In this document: positions 44,312-53,017 of the stretch, in pieces
Layout: each line of letters starts with the position of its first letter
Numbering within the stretch: position 1 is the first letter of the stretch
The notes under the pieces: model-generated
Database searches by the model: none
What the model saw: only the letters and a program-made list of their open reading frames with translations
What the model was told of the DNA's origin: nothing
Origin: Actimicrobium sp047621345
GTDB taxonomy: Bacteria > Pseudomonadota > Gammaproteobacteria > Burkholderiales > Burkholderiaceae_D
Direction of reading: 5' to 3'
DNA length: 64,000 bases
Assembly: GCA_047621345.1 (NCBI GenBank)
Contig: JBLHLW010000006.1
Span: forward strand, 25,641 to 89,640
Made by a program: the position numbers and the translations under genes

Positions 44312-46275
44312 CTACCAGGTTCGATTTTTCCCACGTGATGCAAGCGCTGCCGGGCAGCGTCGTCGTCCTGCTACCCGACCAGCACTATACGATTATTGAG
44401 GCCTCTGACAGCTTCCTCACAGCGAGTGCCAAGGAGCGTGAAGAAGTAGTCGGCCACCCCTATTTCGACGCTTTTCCCGAAACGACCGATGCCGATGCCG
44501 GTGAACTTCGGACAGGACTCGATGCTCTCTGCGAAAGCCGTGTTGCTGCTGCAATACCCTCATCGCCACGCCCCATCGTGGCGGGCCTGCAGTGGCGTCC
44601 CGCGCTGCATCCCGTGTTGAATTCCAACGGTGAACTGGAGGCAATCCTGTTGCAATTACAGGAAGTCGCGATGCTGCATGCCGGTACCGGCATCGACAGC
44701 AGCCGACTGGCACGCTGCGCCGCAGCGGCCCAACTGGGTACGTTCGAATACCAGCTTGAAAGCGATCTGGTGGTCGGCAATCCGACATTCATGTCCCATC
44801 TGTTCTTGCCCCCGGACACCACACTGACGCTAGAACAGTTACTCCGCGCATTGCATCCCAATGACAGCCACCGCATTCGTCTCGCGATCAAGTCCGCCAT
44901 CGGCAATGGCTCACCTTACGACATGCAATACCGTGTCCGGGCACCGGACGGTCAGGTGCGCTGGTTGCGCGCCAAAGGCTGCGTCACTGGCAATGCGGCA
45001 CTGGGCACCACCAGTTTCAATGGCATCACCATCGACATTTCAGCCAGCAAGCGGATCGAGGAAGCCCACAACGATAGCGCCGAAGAATCCCATCTGGCAC
45101 GCGCCGCCGCCGAGCACGCCAGCCTGATCAAGGATGAATTTCTGTCGACGCTGTCGCACGAGCTGCGCACGCCACTCAACTCGATTCTGGGCTGGACACA
45201 AGTCCTGCAACGCAGCAGCACCGGCATGTCTGAAAAAGCCATCGGTGCACTCGCCACGATCGAACGCAGCGCACGCCAGCAAGCCCGACTCATCGATGAT
45301 TTGCTCGATGCCAGCGCCATCATGGCTGGCAAGATCCATCTTGACCTGCAACCGGTACGTTGCAACGACGTCATTGGGTCCAGCGTGGCATTGTCGGCAC
45401 CACTGGCAGCAAGCCGCAATATCCAGCTCGATGTCTGCATTGACGAACCAGGCATGGCAATCGAAGCGGACCAGTCGCGGCTGCAGCAGATCCTGTGTCG
45501 CTTGCTCTCGAATGCCATCAAGTTCAGCGCCAACGACAGCACAGTGACAATCCGCCAGATCACTAGCGACAATCGCGTCATCATTACGATTACTGACAGC
45601 GGTCAGGGCATTGCGCCCGCTTTCCTGCCGTCGCTATTTGCGCGCTTTTCACAAGCTGATGGCAGCATCACGCGCAGCCACATGGGACTCGGACTCGGGC
45701 TATCGATCGTCAAGTCGCTCATCGAACTGCACGGTGGCACGGTCAGCGCCACCAGTCAGGGTGTTGCGCGCGGCGCCACGTTCACCATCGAATTACCGGC
45801 ACTGCAGTCCAGCATGCACCCTTCGCCGGCAACCCGTACGGAACGCACCAGCGCCAGCGGTGAGTTCGGCACTAGCTGGTTTGCCGATATCGTCGTTGTC
45901 GACGACGAGCCCGACACCGGCGCCGTGATACAGGAAATCCTGCAAAACGCCGGCGCCACGGTGCGGCTGGCAACCTCCGCGGCCGAAGCGCTGGCGATGA
46001 TCCGGGAACATCGCCCGGACCTGCTCGTCAGTGACATCGGCATGCCACAAATCGACGGCTACCAACTACTGCAACTGCTACGCCAGCAAGAACCGTCTGG
46101 CGTGCCACCCTTGCCGGCAATTGCACTGACTGCCTTCGCCCGCCCGGAAGACAAGCGCCGCGCGATCGATGCCGGGTACTTGATCCACCTCGCCAAACCA
46201 GTCGAATCGGCTGATCTGGTGACTGCCGCCAGACTGGCGGTACGACGCTCTAGCCGGATCGGAGGACAGCCGTAA
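44308..46275 (+). CDS. PAS hybrid histidine kinase with receiver domain
   Basis: A 655-residue cytoplasmic kinase. Two PAS-like domains occupy about 1-255 (VLLPDQHYTIIEASDSFL; DMQYRVRAPDGQVRWLRAKG). The HisKA domain has His284 in LSTLSHELRTPLNSILGW, then the ATPase domain with N box LLSNAIKFSA, G1 ITDSGQGIAP and G2 GLGLGLSIVKSLIELHGG. The C-terminal receiver has Asp576 in LLVSDIGMPQIDG and Lys in HLAKPVES. The ATG at 44308 follows AAGGA and overlaps the upstream stop, so it is co-translated with the REC-GGDEF protein, its likely partner. No separate phosphotransfer gene is visible. Confidence 0.93.
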   Translation: MTTRFDFSHVMQALPGSVVVLLPDQHYTIIEASDSFLTASAKEREEVVGHPYFDAFPETTDADAGELRTGLDALCESRVAAAIPSSPRPIVAGLQWRPALHPVLNSNGELEAILLQLQEVAMLHAGTGIDSSRLARCAAAAQLGTFEYQLESDLVVGNPTFMSHLFLPPDTTLTLEQLLRALHPNDSHRIRLAIKSAIGNGSPYDMQYRVRAPDGQVRWLRAKGCVTGNAALGTTSFNGITIDISASKRIEEAHNDSAEESHLARAAAEHASLIKDEFLSTLSHELRTPLNSILGWTQVLQRSSTGMSEKAIGALATIERSARQQARLIDDLLDASAIMAGKIHLDLQPVRCNDVIGSSVALSAPLAASRNIQLDVCIDEPGMAIEADQSRLQQILCRLLSNAIKFSANDSTVTIRQITSDNRVIITITDSGQGIAPAFLPSLFARFSQADGSITRSHMGLGLGLSIVKSLIELHGGTVSATSQGVARGATFTIELPALQSSMHPSPATRTERTSASGEFGTSWFADIVVVDDEPDTGAVIQEILQNAGATVRLATSAAEALAMIREHRPDLLVSDIGMPQIDGYQLLQLLRQQEPSGVPPLPAIALTAFARPEDKRRAIDAGYLIHLAKPVESADLVTAARLAVRRSSRIGGQP

Positions 46276-46327
46276 TAGTCGCCTCGGCACACGTGCGTAC
46301 CGAAAGCCGCCGTTCATTCCGGCCAGA

Positions 46328-47464
46328 TCAGCGGCGCGGCAACAGGATCTGTGGTCCCACTTTCTGGATGTCCGTCTGGCCGCACAGGGCCATTGTGATA
46401 TCGAGCTCCTTGTGGATCAGTTCGAGACATTTACTCACGCCCTCGCCCCCCATGGCACCCAATCCGTAGAGCACTGGCCGGCCAATATAGACACCTCGTG
46501 CGCCCAGTGCCACGGCACGCAGTACGTCCTGACCGGAACGCACGCCACCATCCATGTGGACCTCGATCCCGTCACCGACGGCCTCGATCACGCCCGGCAA
46601 TGCAGCAATCGACGACGCCGCACCGTCGAGCTGGCGACCGCCGTGGTTGGAAACGATCAGCGCATCGGCGCCGCTGCGCATGGCCAACTGCGCATCTTCG
46701 GGATCCATGATGCCTTTGAGGATCAGCTTGCCGCCCCATTTATCCTTGATCCATTGCACGTCATCCCACGACAGCGCCGGATCAAATTGCTGGGCGGTCC
46801 AGGCAGACAGCGATGACATGTTCTCAACGCCTTTCACATGACCGACGATATTGCCGAAGGTGCGGCGTTTGGTTGCCAGCATGCCCATGCACCAGCCCGG
46901 TTTGGTCATCATGTTGACGATGTTCGGGAGAGTCAGTTTTGGCGGTGCCGACAAACCGTTTTTCAGGTCCTTATGACGCTGACCAAGAATTTGCAAGTCC
47001 AGTGTCAACACCAACGCCGAGCACTTCGCTGCCTTGGCCCGGTCGATCAGATCATTGACGAAGCCGCGGTCCTTCATCACATACAGCTGAAACCAGAACG
47101 GCTTGCTGGTATTGGCTGCGACATCCTCAATCGAGGCAATGCTCATCGTCGACAACGTGAACGGTACACCGAACTTTTCTGCGGCTCGCGCCGCAAGAAT
47201 TTCGCCATCGGCGCGCTGCATGCCGGTCATGCCGCAAGGTGCGATGGCCACCGGCATCGTCACATCCTGTCCCACCATGGTGGTTTTCAGCGAACGGTTT
47301 TCCATGTTGATGGCAACCCGCTGACGAAATTTCAGATCATTGAAATCGCTGACATTGGCGCGGTACGTCGTCTCGCTCCAGGAGCCGGAATCGGCATAAT
47401 CGTAAAACATGCGCGGTACGCGGCGCTCGGCAAGGACACGCAAGTCTTCAATGTTAGTAATCAT
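46328..47464 (-). CDS. lldD: L-lactate dehydrogenase, FMN type (LldD-like)
   Basis: A 378-residue flavoprotein of the alpha-hydroxy-acid oxidase family. It starts with the RVPRMFYDYADSGSWSETTYR block, has PVAIAPCGMTGMQ, LVLTLDLQILGQR and the active-site segment ALIVSNHGGRQLDG with catalytic His274, then VHMDGGVRSGQDVLRAVALGARGVYIGRP. The length and N-terminus fit respiratory LldD, which oxidises L-lactate to pyruvate at the inner membrane. Related hydroxyacid oxidases cannot be fully excluded. It stands alone, convergent with the kinase gene. Confidence 0.88.
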   Translation of the reverse strand: MITNIEDLRVLAERRVPRMFYDYADSGSWSETTYRANVSDFNDLKFRQRVAINMENRSLKTTMVGQDVTMPVAIAPCGMTGMQRADGEILAARAAEKFGVPFTLSTMSIASIEDVAANTSKPFWFQLYVMKDRGFVNDLIDRAKAAKCSALVLTLDLQILGQRHKDLKNGLSAPPKLTLPNIVNMMTKPGWCMGMLATKRRTFGNIVGHVKGVENMSSLSAWTAQQFDPALSWDDVQWIKDKWGGKLILKGIMDPEDAQLAMRSGADALIVSNHGGRQLDGAASSIAALPGVIEAVGDGIEVHMDGGVRSGQDVLRAVALGARGVYIGRPVLYGLGAMGGEGVSKCLELIHKELDITMALCGQTDIQKVGPQILLPRR

Positions 47465-47629
47465 GGGAGGGCGTCGGGTGGGTTGGACAAGGCGTTAATG
47501 TACGCGTGATGGTGCTCAGGTTGGTTGAAAGTTCTTCATCGATGCCGCAAGAATGCGCGAAACCGCTGGCGTTCTTGTCACTGTGGGATACTGCGCGCAC
47601 TCTGATTACCGCGCTGCGCACCCACTCCC

Positions 47630-48643
47630 ATGCATGATTTCTGGCTCAACTCCGGCTTCAACCTGACCGAACGCGACGGCGACGGCAAACTGATTCTTAG
47701 CGACGCACTGCTGCGCGCGTGGTGGAGGCGACCGGAAGTCGCACCGGTGCCGGAGTCCTGCCCGGCAGAACTGGTTTTGCATCAGGCTCTGCTGGCCACG
47801 CCACGCCGGCCCGTAACAGCGAACGAACTGGCCGCGCTGCAGGATCCCGATGCGCGTGAGAACTATGGTGTGATGCTGGCATTTCGTGATCGCTTGCTCG
47901 CCGCGACGACGCTAGAAGCAGCTTACTTCGCAATTTTTCGTTCAGGCGATGTGACCGTACCGCCGCTATTCATCGATCAGTTGGTGCAACTGATCCTGCG
48001 CGGCATGCTCGATGGGTCGGACGATGCGGTTCTGGCACGGACAGCCGAACTATTTTTCCGGCCACAGAAAGTGGCATTGGAAGAAGGAGCCATCATGCTG
48101 GCCGATGCCGCCACTGTCGAACTGCATGAATCCGGCAGTAATTATGGTGACCTTGGCAGACTGCTGGTCGAGGCCAACACCAAGCCACGCCGGGTGGACC
48201 TCGATGTGCTGGAACAGGGCAATGCGGCACGCTACTGGCAACGCGATGAAGCCCACGATACGGTATTGGCCTTCGGCCAGGATCGCCCCGCACTGACTGC
48301 GCTGTGCCATCTGATCGAACGCTGGGTCGCGCATTTCTTCGGCGTCACCGTCACGGTCGAGCCTGTGCCGCGTATCGACGACCAGAAATGGGCCTGGCAT
48401 ATCGGTCTGGATGCACAGGCCACGGCGATCTTGAACGATCTGTATCAAGGTAAATCGCTCGACGAAACACGCAATCGGCGCATCCTGTCGCTGTTCAAGA
48501 TGACCTTCGCCGATCGGTCGCTGGTGCGACCGGACGTTGCCGGACGACCGGTCTATCTCGCCTGTGCGATGGATGGCAAAGACCTGCTGCGTATCAAGCC
48601 ACAGAATTTGCTACTCAATTTGCCGCTGGCGTCGATTTCCTAA
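47630..48643 (+). CDS. Conserved hypothetical protein, probably DUF6352
   Basis: A 337-residue soluble protein beginning MHDFWLNSGFNLTERDGDGKLI and containing DALLRAWWRRPEVAPVPESC, ELFFRPQKVALEEGAIMLAD and LLVEANTKPRRVDLDVL. These N-terminal features fit the DUF6352 family of Burkholderiales, recalled rather than searched. No signal peptide, membrane helix or known active site. It stands alone between lldD (divergent) and the DUF1501 gene (convergent). Function unknown. Confidence 0.65.
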   Translation: MHDFWLNSGFNLTERDGDGKLILSDALLRAWWRRPEVAPVPESCPAELVLHQALLATPRRPVTANELAALQDPDARENYGVMLAFRDRLLAATTLEAAYFAIFRSGDVTVPPLFIDQLVQLILRGMLDGSDDAVLARTAELFFRPQKVALEEGAIMLADAATVELHESGSNYGDLGRLLVEANTKPRRVDLDVLEQGNAARYWQRDEAHDTVLAFGQDRPALTALCHLIERWVAHFFGVTVTVEPVPRIDDQKWAWHIGLDAQATAILNDLYQGKSLDETRNRRILSLFKMTFADRSLVRPDVAGRPVYLACAMDGKDLLRIKPQNLLLNLPLASIS

Positions 48644-48663
48644 GCGTTGCAGTCGACTACGGG

Positions 48664-50124
48664 TCACGCCATGAACCCAATGTTTTTGGTCGTAAAGTTG
48701 CCGATACCGGGAAATACTTCGGCGATTTGAGAAGCGCCCAGACCAAACCAGCTGGCCAGTGTTGCACCGTACTGATCAACCGAATACTGCGGCAGCAAAC
48801 TACCGCCACCGATATCTTGTGCATGTCCAAGACCCGTCACCGGCAAAGTGCCGGTGATTGCCTGCCCGCTCACGGCACCACCCATGACAAAGTGATGCCC
48901 GCCCCAGCCGTGATCGGTACCATCGCCGTTACTTCTGAATGTGCGGCCAAAATCGGACGCCGTGAAGAGTGTGACTTGACTACGCAGATTGGCGCCCTGC
49001 AGGTTCCCGAGGACGCCATCGAAATACGCCATGGCATGGTCAAGCCGCGCCATCAGTTCGGCGTGCCGGGCGTTCTGATTGTCATGCGTATCAAAGCCAC
49101 CCATGTCCACAAAAAATATTTGCCGTTTAGCTCCGAGTGCGCTGCGACTGGCGATGACACGGGCGACCGTTTGCAATTGCACCGCCAGTGAATTCCTGGA
49201 TAATCGGCCGCGTCGCTGGCTGTTGTACGGGGTTGGATCTGCAATCCCTGCAGCGCCGGCAGGTACCAACCCGGTTGCCAGTTGACTCTGTGCGGCGATC
49301 GAACGGCGCACTACCGCAGCATGTTCTTTTTCAAACAGGTTGCTGTGGTCACTACTGATGATGGCTTGCAGCGCATTGGCTGAAGAACTCGAGCCGAACA
49401 ACGGACCACTGAGTCCGTCGATCGGCACCGCGCCAGCATCCGTGATCTGGTACTGATTGATCTTCTGGCCGGATAGAAAAACAGCATTACCCGACACGGA
49501 GATGGATGTGAAAATCGGTGTGGTATTCGATGCCACCAACAAGTCGCCCATGCGCCCGCCCCAACCAGACTTGGCACCTTCCGGCATCGACGATTGCCAT
49601 AGCGATTGTTGATCATTATGCGAATACAATTTTTGCGGTAGTGGCACGCTGCCAGCTAGATACTGCTCCCGTGTGGTTGGTACCACCAGCGGTCCGATAT
49701 TGGGCACCACGGCGAGGCGGCCGGCGTCGAAAAGACCCTTGAGTTCCAGCAGATGCGGATGCAGTGCAAAACTGCGTCCCGCCTGTGCGGTTTTTGGCAC
49801 GACTGGCAGTACGCCGCCAACACTGCCGACCGCAGGCAGCGCAATTGCCCCATTCTCGGCCGAACCGCGCAGGCGCAGGTACTCGGCCCATGAATCTGGA
49901 TCAGTTGCCAGCACGGTATTGAAGCTGTCATTGCCACCGTTCATGAACAAGCAGACCAATGCCTTGTAATCGGAGGGCGCAGTTTGTGCAGCGGCCGCGC
50001 CGATGGTCGCCAGATTCAGTGCGAACGGTGCGCCAGCCGTTCCGACCAGCGAGAGCATTGACGCCGCGCGCAAGAAGGCACGACGTGATGCACACGAGGG
50101 ATTGAAGTGCGGTGTGTTTGTCAT
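48664..50124 (-). CDS. DUF1501 secreted protein with Tat-type signal
   Basis: A 486-residue exported protein. The N-terminus (SRRAFLRAASMLSLVGTAGAPFAL) is a twin-arginine-like signal with a long hydrophobic run. The body has DYKALVCLFMNGGNDSFNTVL near the start, HPHLLELKGLFDAGRLAVVPNIG, FVDMGGFDTHDNQ and SDFGRTFRSNGDGTDHGWGGHHFVMGG, all hallmarks of DUF1501 proteins, which have a sulfatase/phosphatase-like fold. The ATG at 50124 is set by a strong GGAGG site; the longer frame overlaps the DUF1800 gene. The DUF1800 partner ends 13 bases upstream. Confidence 0.9.
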   Translation of the reverse strand: MTNTPHFNPSCASRRAFLRAASMLSLVGTAGAPFALNLATIGAAAAQTAPSDYKALVCLFMNGGNDSFNTVLATDPDSWAEYLRLRGSAENGAIALPAVGSVGGVLPVVPKTAQAGRSFALHPHLLELKGLFDAGRLAVVPNIGPLVVPTTREQYLAGSVPLPQKLYSHNDQQSLWQSSMPEGAKSGWGGRMGDLLVASNTTPIFTSISVSGNAVFLSGQKINQYQITDAGAVPIDGLSGPLFGSSSSANALQAIISSDHSNLFEKEHAAVVRRSIAAQSQLATGLVPAGAAGIADPTPYNSQRRGRLSRNSLAVQLQTVARVIASRSALGAKRQIFFVDMGGFDTHDNQNARHAELMARLDHAMAYFDGVLGNLQGANLRSQVTLFTASDFGRTFRSNGDGTDHGWGGHHFVMGGAVSGQAITGTLPVTGLGHAQDIGGGSLLPQYSVDQYGATLASWFGLGASQIAEVFPGIGNFTTKNIGFMA

Positions 50125-50137
50125 CAGGACCTCCGGA

Positions 50138-51874
50138 TTATTTCTGAACCAGATATTCGGGTGATGCAAGCGCCAGAAAAACAGACAGCCAGACGCGGTT
50201 TTTTCTGGCTTGAGCGGAAGCTGTGACATCGTTGGCCGGGACGGGAACCGAATTCACGGCGGCGACAATCTGGGTGCGCAATACGGGAGTCATCTGATTA
50301 GCCAGTAAGAGCAAATTCACGCGGTCGACCAGCTTCTCCGGCGTCTCGGCGAGGTGGATTTCGGTGGCGTAATCGCTCTTGATATCTCCATTGCGGCCAA
50401 TGCCGTCGGAGACGGCACCACGCATGGTGTTCAGATAGCCGACCACCGAGGTATCGCCGGTGATCTGCATTTCAGGTGCGACAAGGTTGGCATTGGCGAT
50501 GGCCGTATTTGGCGGCACATAACCGGGCCGGTAAAAATTGAACACCGACGGCGCCCGCAGCGGCGACTGACCGATCGAGCCAAGTACATCGTCGGTATTG
50601 CCAATAAGAAAACGACCGGACGCCGACCTTGCTTCGAAAGCACGCATCCAGCCGGACAGCCGCAACACCGGCTCGCGCAGCTTGCCTGACTCGATGGCAG
50701 AGAGATTGCTGTCGCTGCGGGCTTCCGGATCGAGCAGGATGGCCCGAATCATCGCTTTCATGTCGCCGCGTACGCCCTCGCCATTATTGGAAAAGGCGGC
50801 CGCAACTCTTCCCACATACGCGGGACTCGGATTACTAGTCACCAGCCGCTGGATCAATTGGCGCCCAATAAACGGACCGACATTCGGATGGTTAAACAGT
50901 CGGTCCAGTGCGGTCTTGAGGCTAGCTTCCGGATCGGGCGCTCCTTGTGCTGGCACGCTGATACCAAGGAAATTTTTTGCGGAGGTGGAATGATATTGCG
51001 GATAGCTTTGCATCGGCTGCCATTCGCGCTCCGGGTTGTCATAGTCACCAACAAAGCGATTGGCCGTCTTGTCGGGGCCAGCCCAGCTCCAGCCAGTAAA
51101 TACTTTGGCCATGCCGCTGATATCAGTGCTGGTATAAGTTTCGACCGGCGCACCGTTACGCTGCTTCTGGCTGCCATCCAGATTCAGTTCGAACAGTCCG
51201 ATCGACATCAACTGCATGACCTCGCGGCCATAATTTTCGTCCGGCGCGCGGGTGGCAGATTCTTTCTGGTTATGCAGCGCGCTCAAGTAAATTCCCATTG
51301 CCGGGTGCAGCGAAACAGCCTCGAGCAAACTGCGGAAATTGCCAAACGCATGTTGGCCTAGCATGTCGAGGTAACTTGCGGCAAGTATCGGATGGTCGCC
51401 AATCTGGCTTTCCTGCAGCGAGATCACGAAGATTTGCGAGAGGGCATACACCATACGTTGCCGCAGTTGATCCTCGCCCTCAATGGCTTGCTTCCAGAAT
51501 GATTCGAAAAAATTGTCTTCGTTGAGAGCCTGATCCGCATTCAATGCGGCCTTGATGGCGTTAAGGGTGTCGCGATGGGAAGTCTGAGGAAGGGAAAACT
51601 GTTTGTTGATCCAGGCGCTGGTGCCGCTGGTCACAACTTGATTGATACTGCGGCTGTTGGCACCGAACGACGCCTGCGCCAGAAAACGAACGGCCTGCGC
51701 TTCCGTCGGCTGCGCTGCCACAGCAAATGGTACCTCCACTGTGGCAAGCCTGGACGAGGCGCCGAAACTACCGCCGAAACTGCTGCTGGATGAAGCGGGC
51801 GCCAGATTTTCGTTGCACGCGCCAAGCAGGAGAGCCGAGAAGATAATGATGACCCTAAAATTTCTTAAAGACAT
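50138..51874 (-). CDS. DUF1800 lipoprotein
   Basis: A 578-residue protein with a lipoprotein signal (IIIFSALLLGAC), so it should be anchored by Cys at about residue 20. The body has the DUF1800 pattern: ARFLAQASFG near the start, RQRMVYALSQIFVIS, MLGQHAFGNFRSLLEAVSLHPAMGIYLS, DENYGREVMQLMSIGLFELN and FIGRQLIQRLVTSNPSPAYV. DUF1800 and DUF1501 genes are widely paired; the role of the pair is not established. The start at 51874 follows GGAG. First gene of the two-gene unit. Confidence 0.9.
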   Translation of the reverse strand: MSLRNFRVIIIFSALLLGACNENLAPASSSSSFGGSFGASSRLATVEVPFAVAAQPTEAQAVRFLAQASFGANSRSINQVVTSGTSAWINKQFSLPQTSHRDTLNAIKAALNADQALNEDNFFESFWKQAIEGEDQLRQRMVYALSQIFVISLQESQIGDHPILAASYLDMLGQHAFGNFRSLLEAVSLHPAMGIYLSALHNQKESATRAPDENYGREVMQLMSIGLFELNLDGSQKQRNGAPVETYTSTDISGMAKVFTGWSWAGPDKTANRFVGDYDNPEREWQPMQSYPQYHSTSAKNFLGISVPAQGAPDPEASLKTALDRLFNHPNVGPFIGRQLIQRLVTSNPSPAYVGRVAAAFSNNGEGVRGDMKAMIRAILLDPEARSDSNLSAIESGKLREPVLRLSGWMRAFEARSASGRFLIGNTDDVLGSIGQSPLRAPSVFNFYRPGYVPPNTAIANANLVAPEMQITGDTSVVGYLNTMRGAVSDGIGRNGDIKSDYATEIHLAETPEKLVDRVNLLLLANQMTPVLRTQIVAAVNSVPVPANDVTASAQARKNRVWLSVFLALASPEYLVQK

Positions 51875-52043
51875 AGTTTTTCTCCAGCACAAAAAAAAGA
51901 TAACCTAGATTTGTCCCGAAAAAAATACCATGTTCTATCGCCGCTATCCCCAAAATAGGCTGCGCGGAAACAGACTTTTTACTATCTGTGACTGCGAAGC
52001 GTCGCACTCTAGTTTTTCGCTACAAAACCATCACTGCAGCACG
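51875..52043. other. AT-richer gap before DUF1800
   Basis: These 169 bases hold A-rich tracts near the start of DUF1800 and no convincing gene. They should contain the DUF1800/DUF1501 promoter and the end of the long minus-strand operon upstream, but no clear hairpin terminator was found. Confidence 0.4.
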
Positions 52044-53015
52044 TTATATTTGCGCACGACGCGCATACCGTTGCGCCAAAACCGCGCAAATCATTAATTG
52101 CAGTTGATGGAACAGCATCAGTGGCAGCACAACTGCCCCCAGTGCATGGCCGCCAAACAAAATTTTGGCCATCGGGATACCGCTGGCCAAACTTTTTTTC
52201 GAACCGCAAAACACGATGGTGATTTCGTCTTCCTTGTTAAAGCCAAGCAAGCGACTGCCGTACGTCGCGATCAGCATGATCGCACCCAGCAACAGCACAT
52301 CAATGAGCAGCAAACCGAACAGCGAGTGACTCGGTAACTGCTGCCACAAGCCCTGATTGACGGCTTCGCTGAAGGCGGTGTAGACCACCAGCAGGATCGC
52401 GCTCTGATCGACCATCTTGAGCACCGATTTGTGCGCATCGACCCAGCCGCCTATCCAGCGCCGTAAGAGTTGACCTGCGATGAACGGCAACAGCAATTGC
52501 AACGCGATATTGCGGATTGCATCGAACGAACCCAAGCCACCGCTGTGGGCGACAACGACCAATCCCACCAGCACCGGCGTCAGAAAAATCCCCAGCAAAT
52601 TCGACGCCGACGCCGCCACCACCGCCGCTGGCACATTGCCGCGCGCCACCGAAGTGAAAGCGATCGACGATTGCACCGTCGATGGCAGCACGCAGACAAA
52701 CAAAATGCCGAGATACAGGTCGGGTGTTACCAGCGGTGCCACTAGCGGTTTGAGCGCCAGCCCGAGCAGCGGCAACAGGACGAAGGTACACAGCAGAACT
52801 ACCAGATGCAGACGCCAGTGGGTCGCGCCGGCGATCACCGCTTGCGGTGGCAGCTTGGCACCGTGCAGAAAAAACAGCAGACAAATGGCGACGTTGGTGA
52901 CGACGTTGAAAACAACGGCAGTGGTGCCGGAGGCTGGTAGCAGCGTGGCGGCAGCCAGCGTGACCAACATCATCAACATGAAATTATCAGGTAAAAAACG
53001 CGGGCGCTTCATCAT
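52044..53015 (-). CDS. Bile acid:sodium symporter-like protein (SBF-like)
   Basis: A 323-residue membrane protein with about ten helices of the SBF-like family (PF13593-like): LTPDLYLGILFVCVLPSTVQSSIAFTSVARGN holds the crossed-helix region, followed by ASASNLLGIFLTPVLVG and FCGSKKSLASGIPMAKILFG. Relatives carry bile acids or other organic anions with Na+; substrate unknown. The ATG at 53015 is placed right after the ggt-like stop (TGATCATG), so it is the last gene of the minus-strand operon. Confidence 0.87.
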   Translation of the reverse strand: MMKRPRFLPDNFMLMMLVTLAAATLLPASGTTAVVFNVVTNVAICLLFFLHGAKLPPQAVIAGATHWRLHLVVLLCTFVLLPLLGLALKPLVAPLVTPDLYLGILFVCVLPSTVQSSIAFTSVARGNVPAAVVAASASNLLGIFLTPVLVGLVVVAHSGGLGSFDAIRNIALQLLLPFIAGQLLRRWIGGWVDAHKSVLKMVDQSAILLVVYTAFSEAVNQGLWQQLPSHSLFGLLLIDVLLLGAIMLIATYGSRLLGFNKEDEITIVFCGSKKSLASGIPMAKILFGGHALGAVVLPLMLFHQLQLMICAVLAQRYARRAQI

Positions 53016-53017
53016 GA

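Noticed and set aside
51931..52080. Short plus-strand frame in the DUF1800 upstream gap
   Set aside because: About 50 residues, no ribosome binding site, runs into the antisense of the symporter gene.
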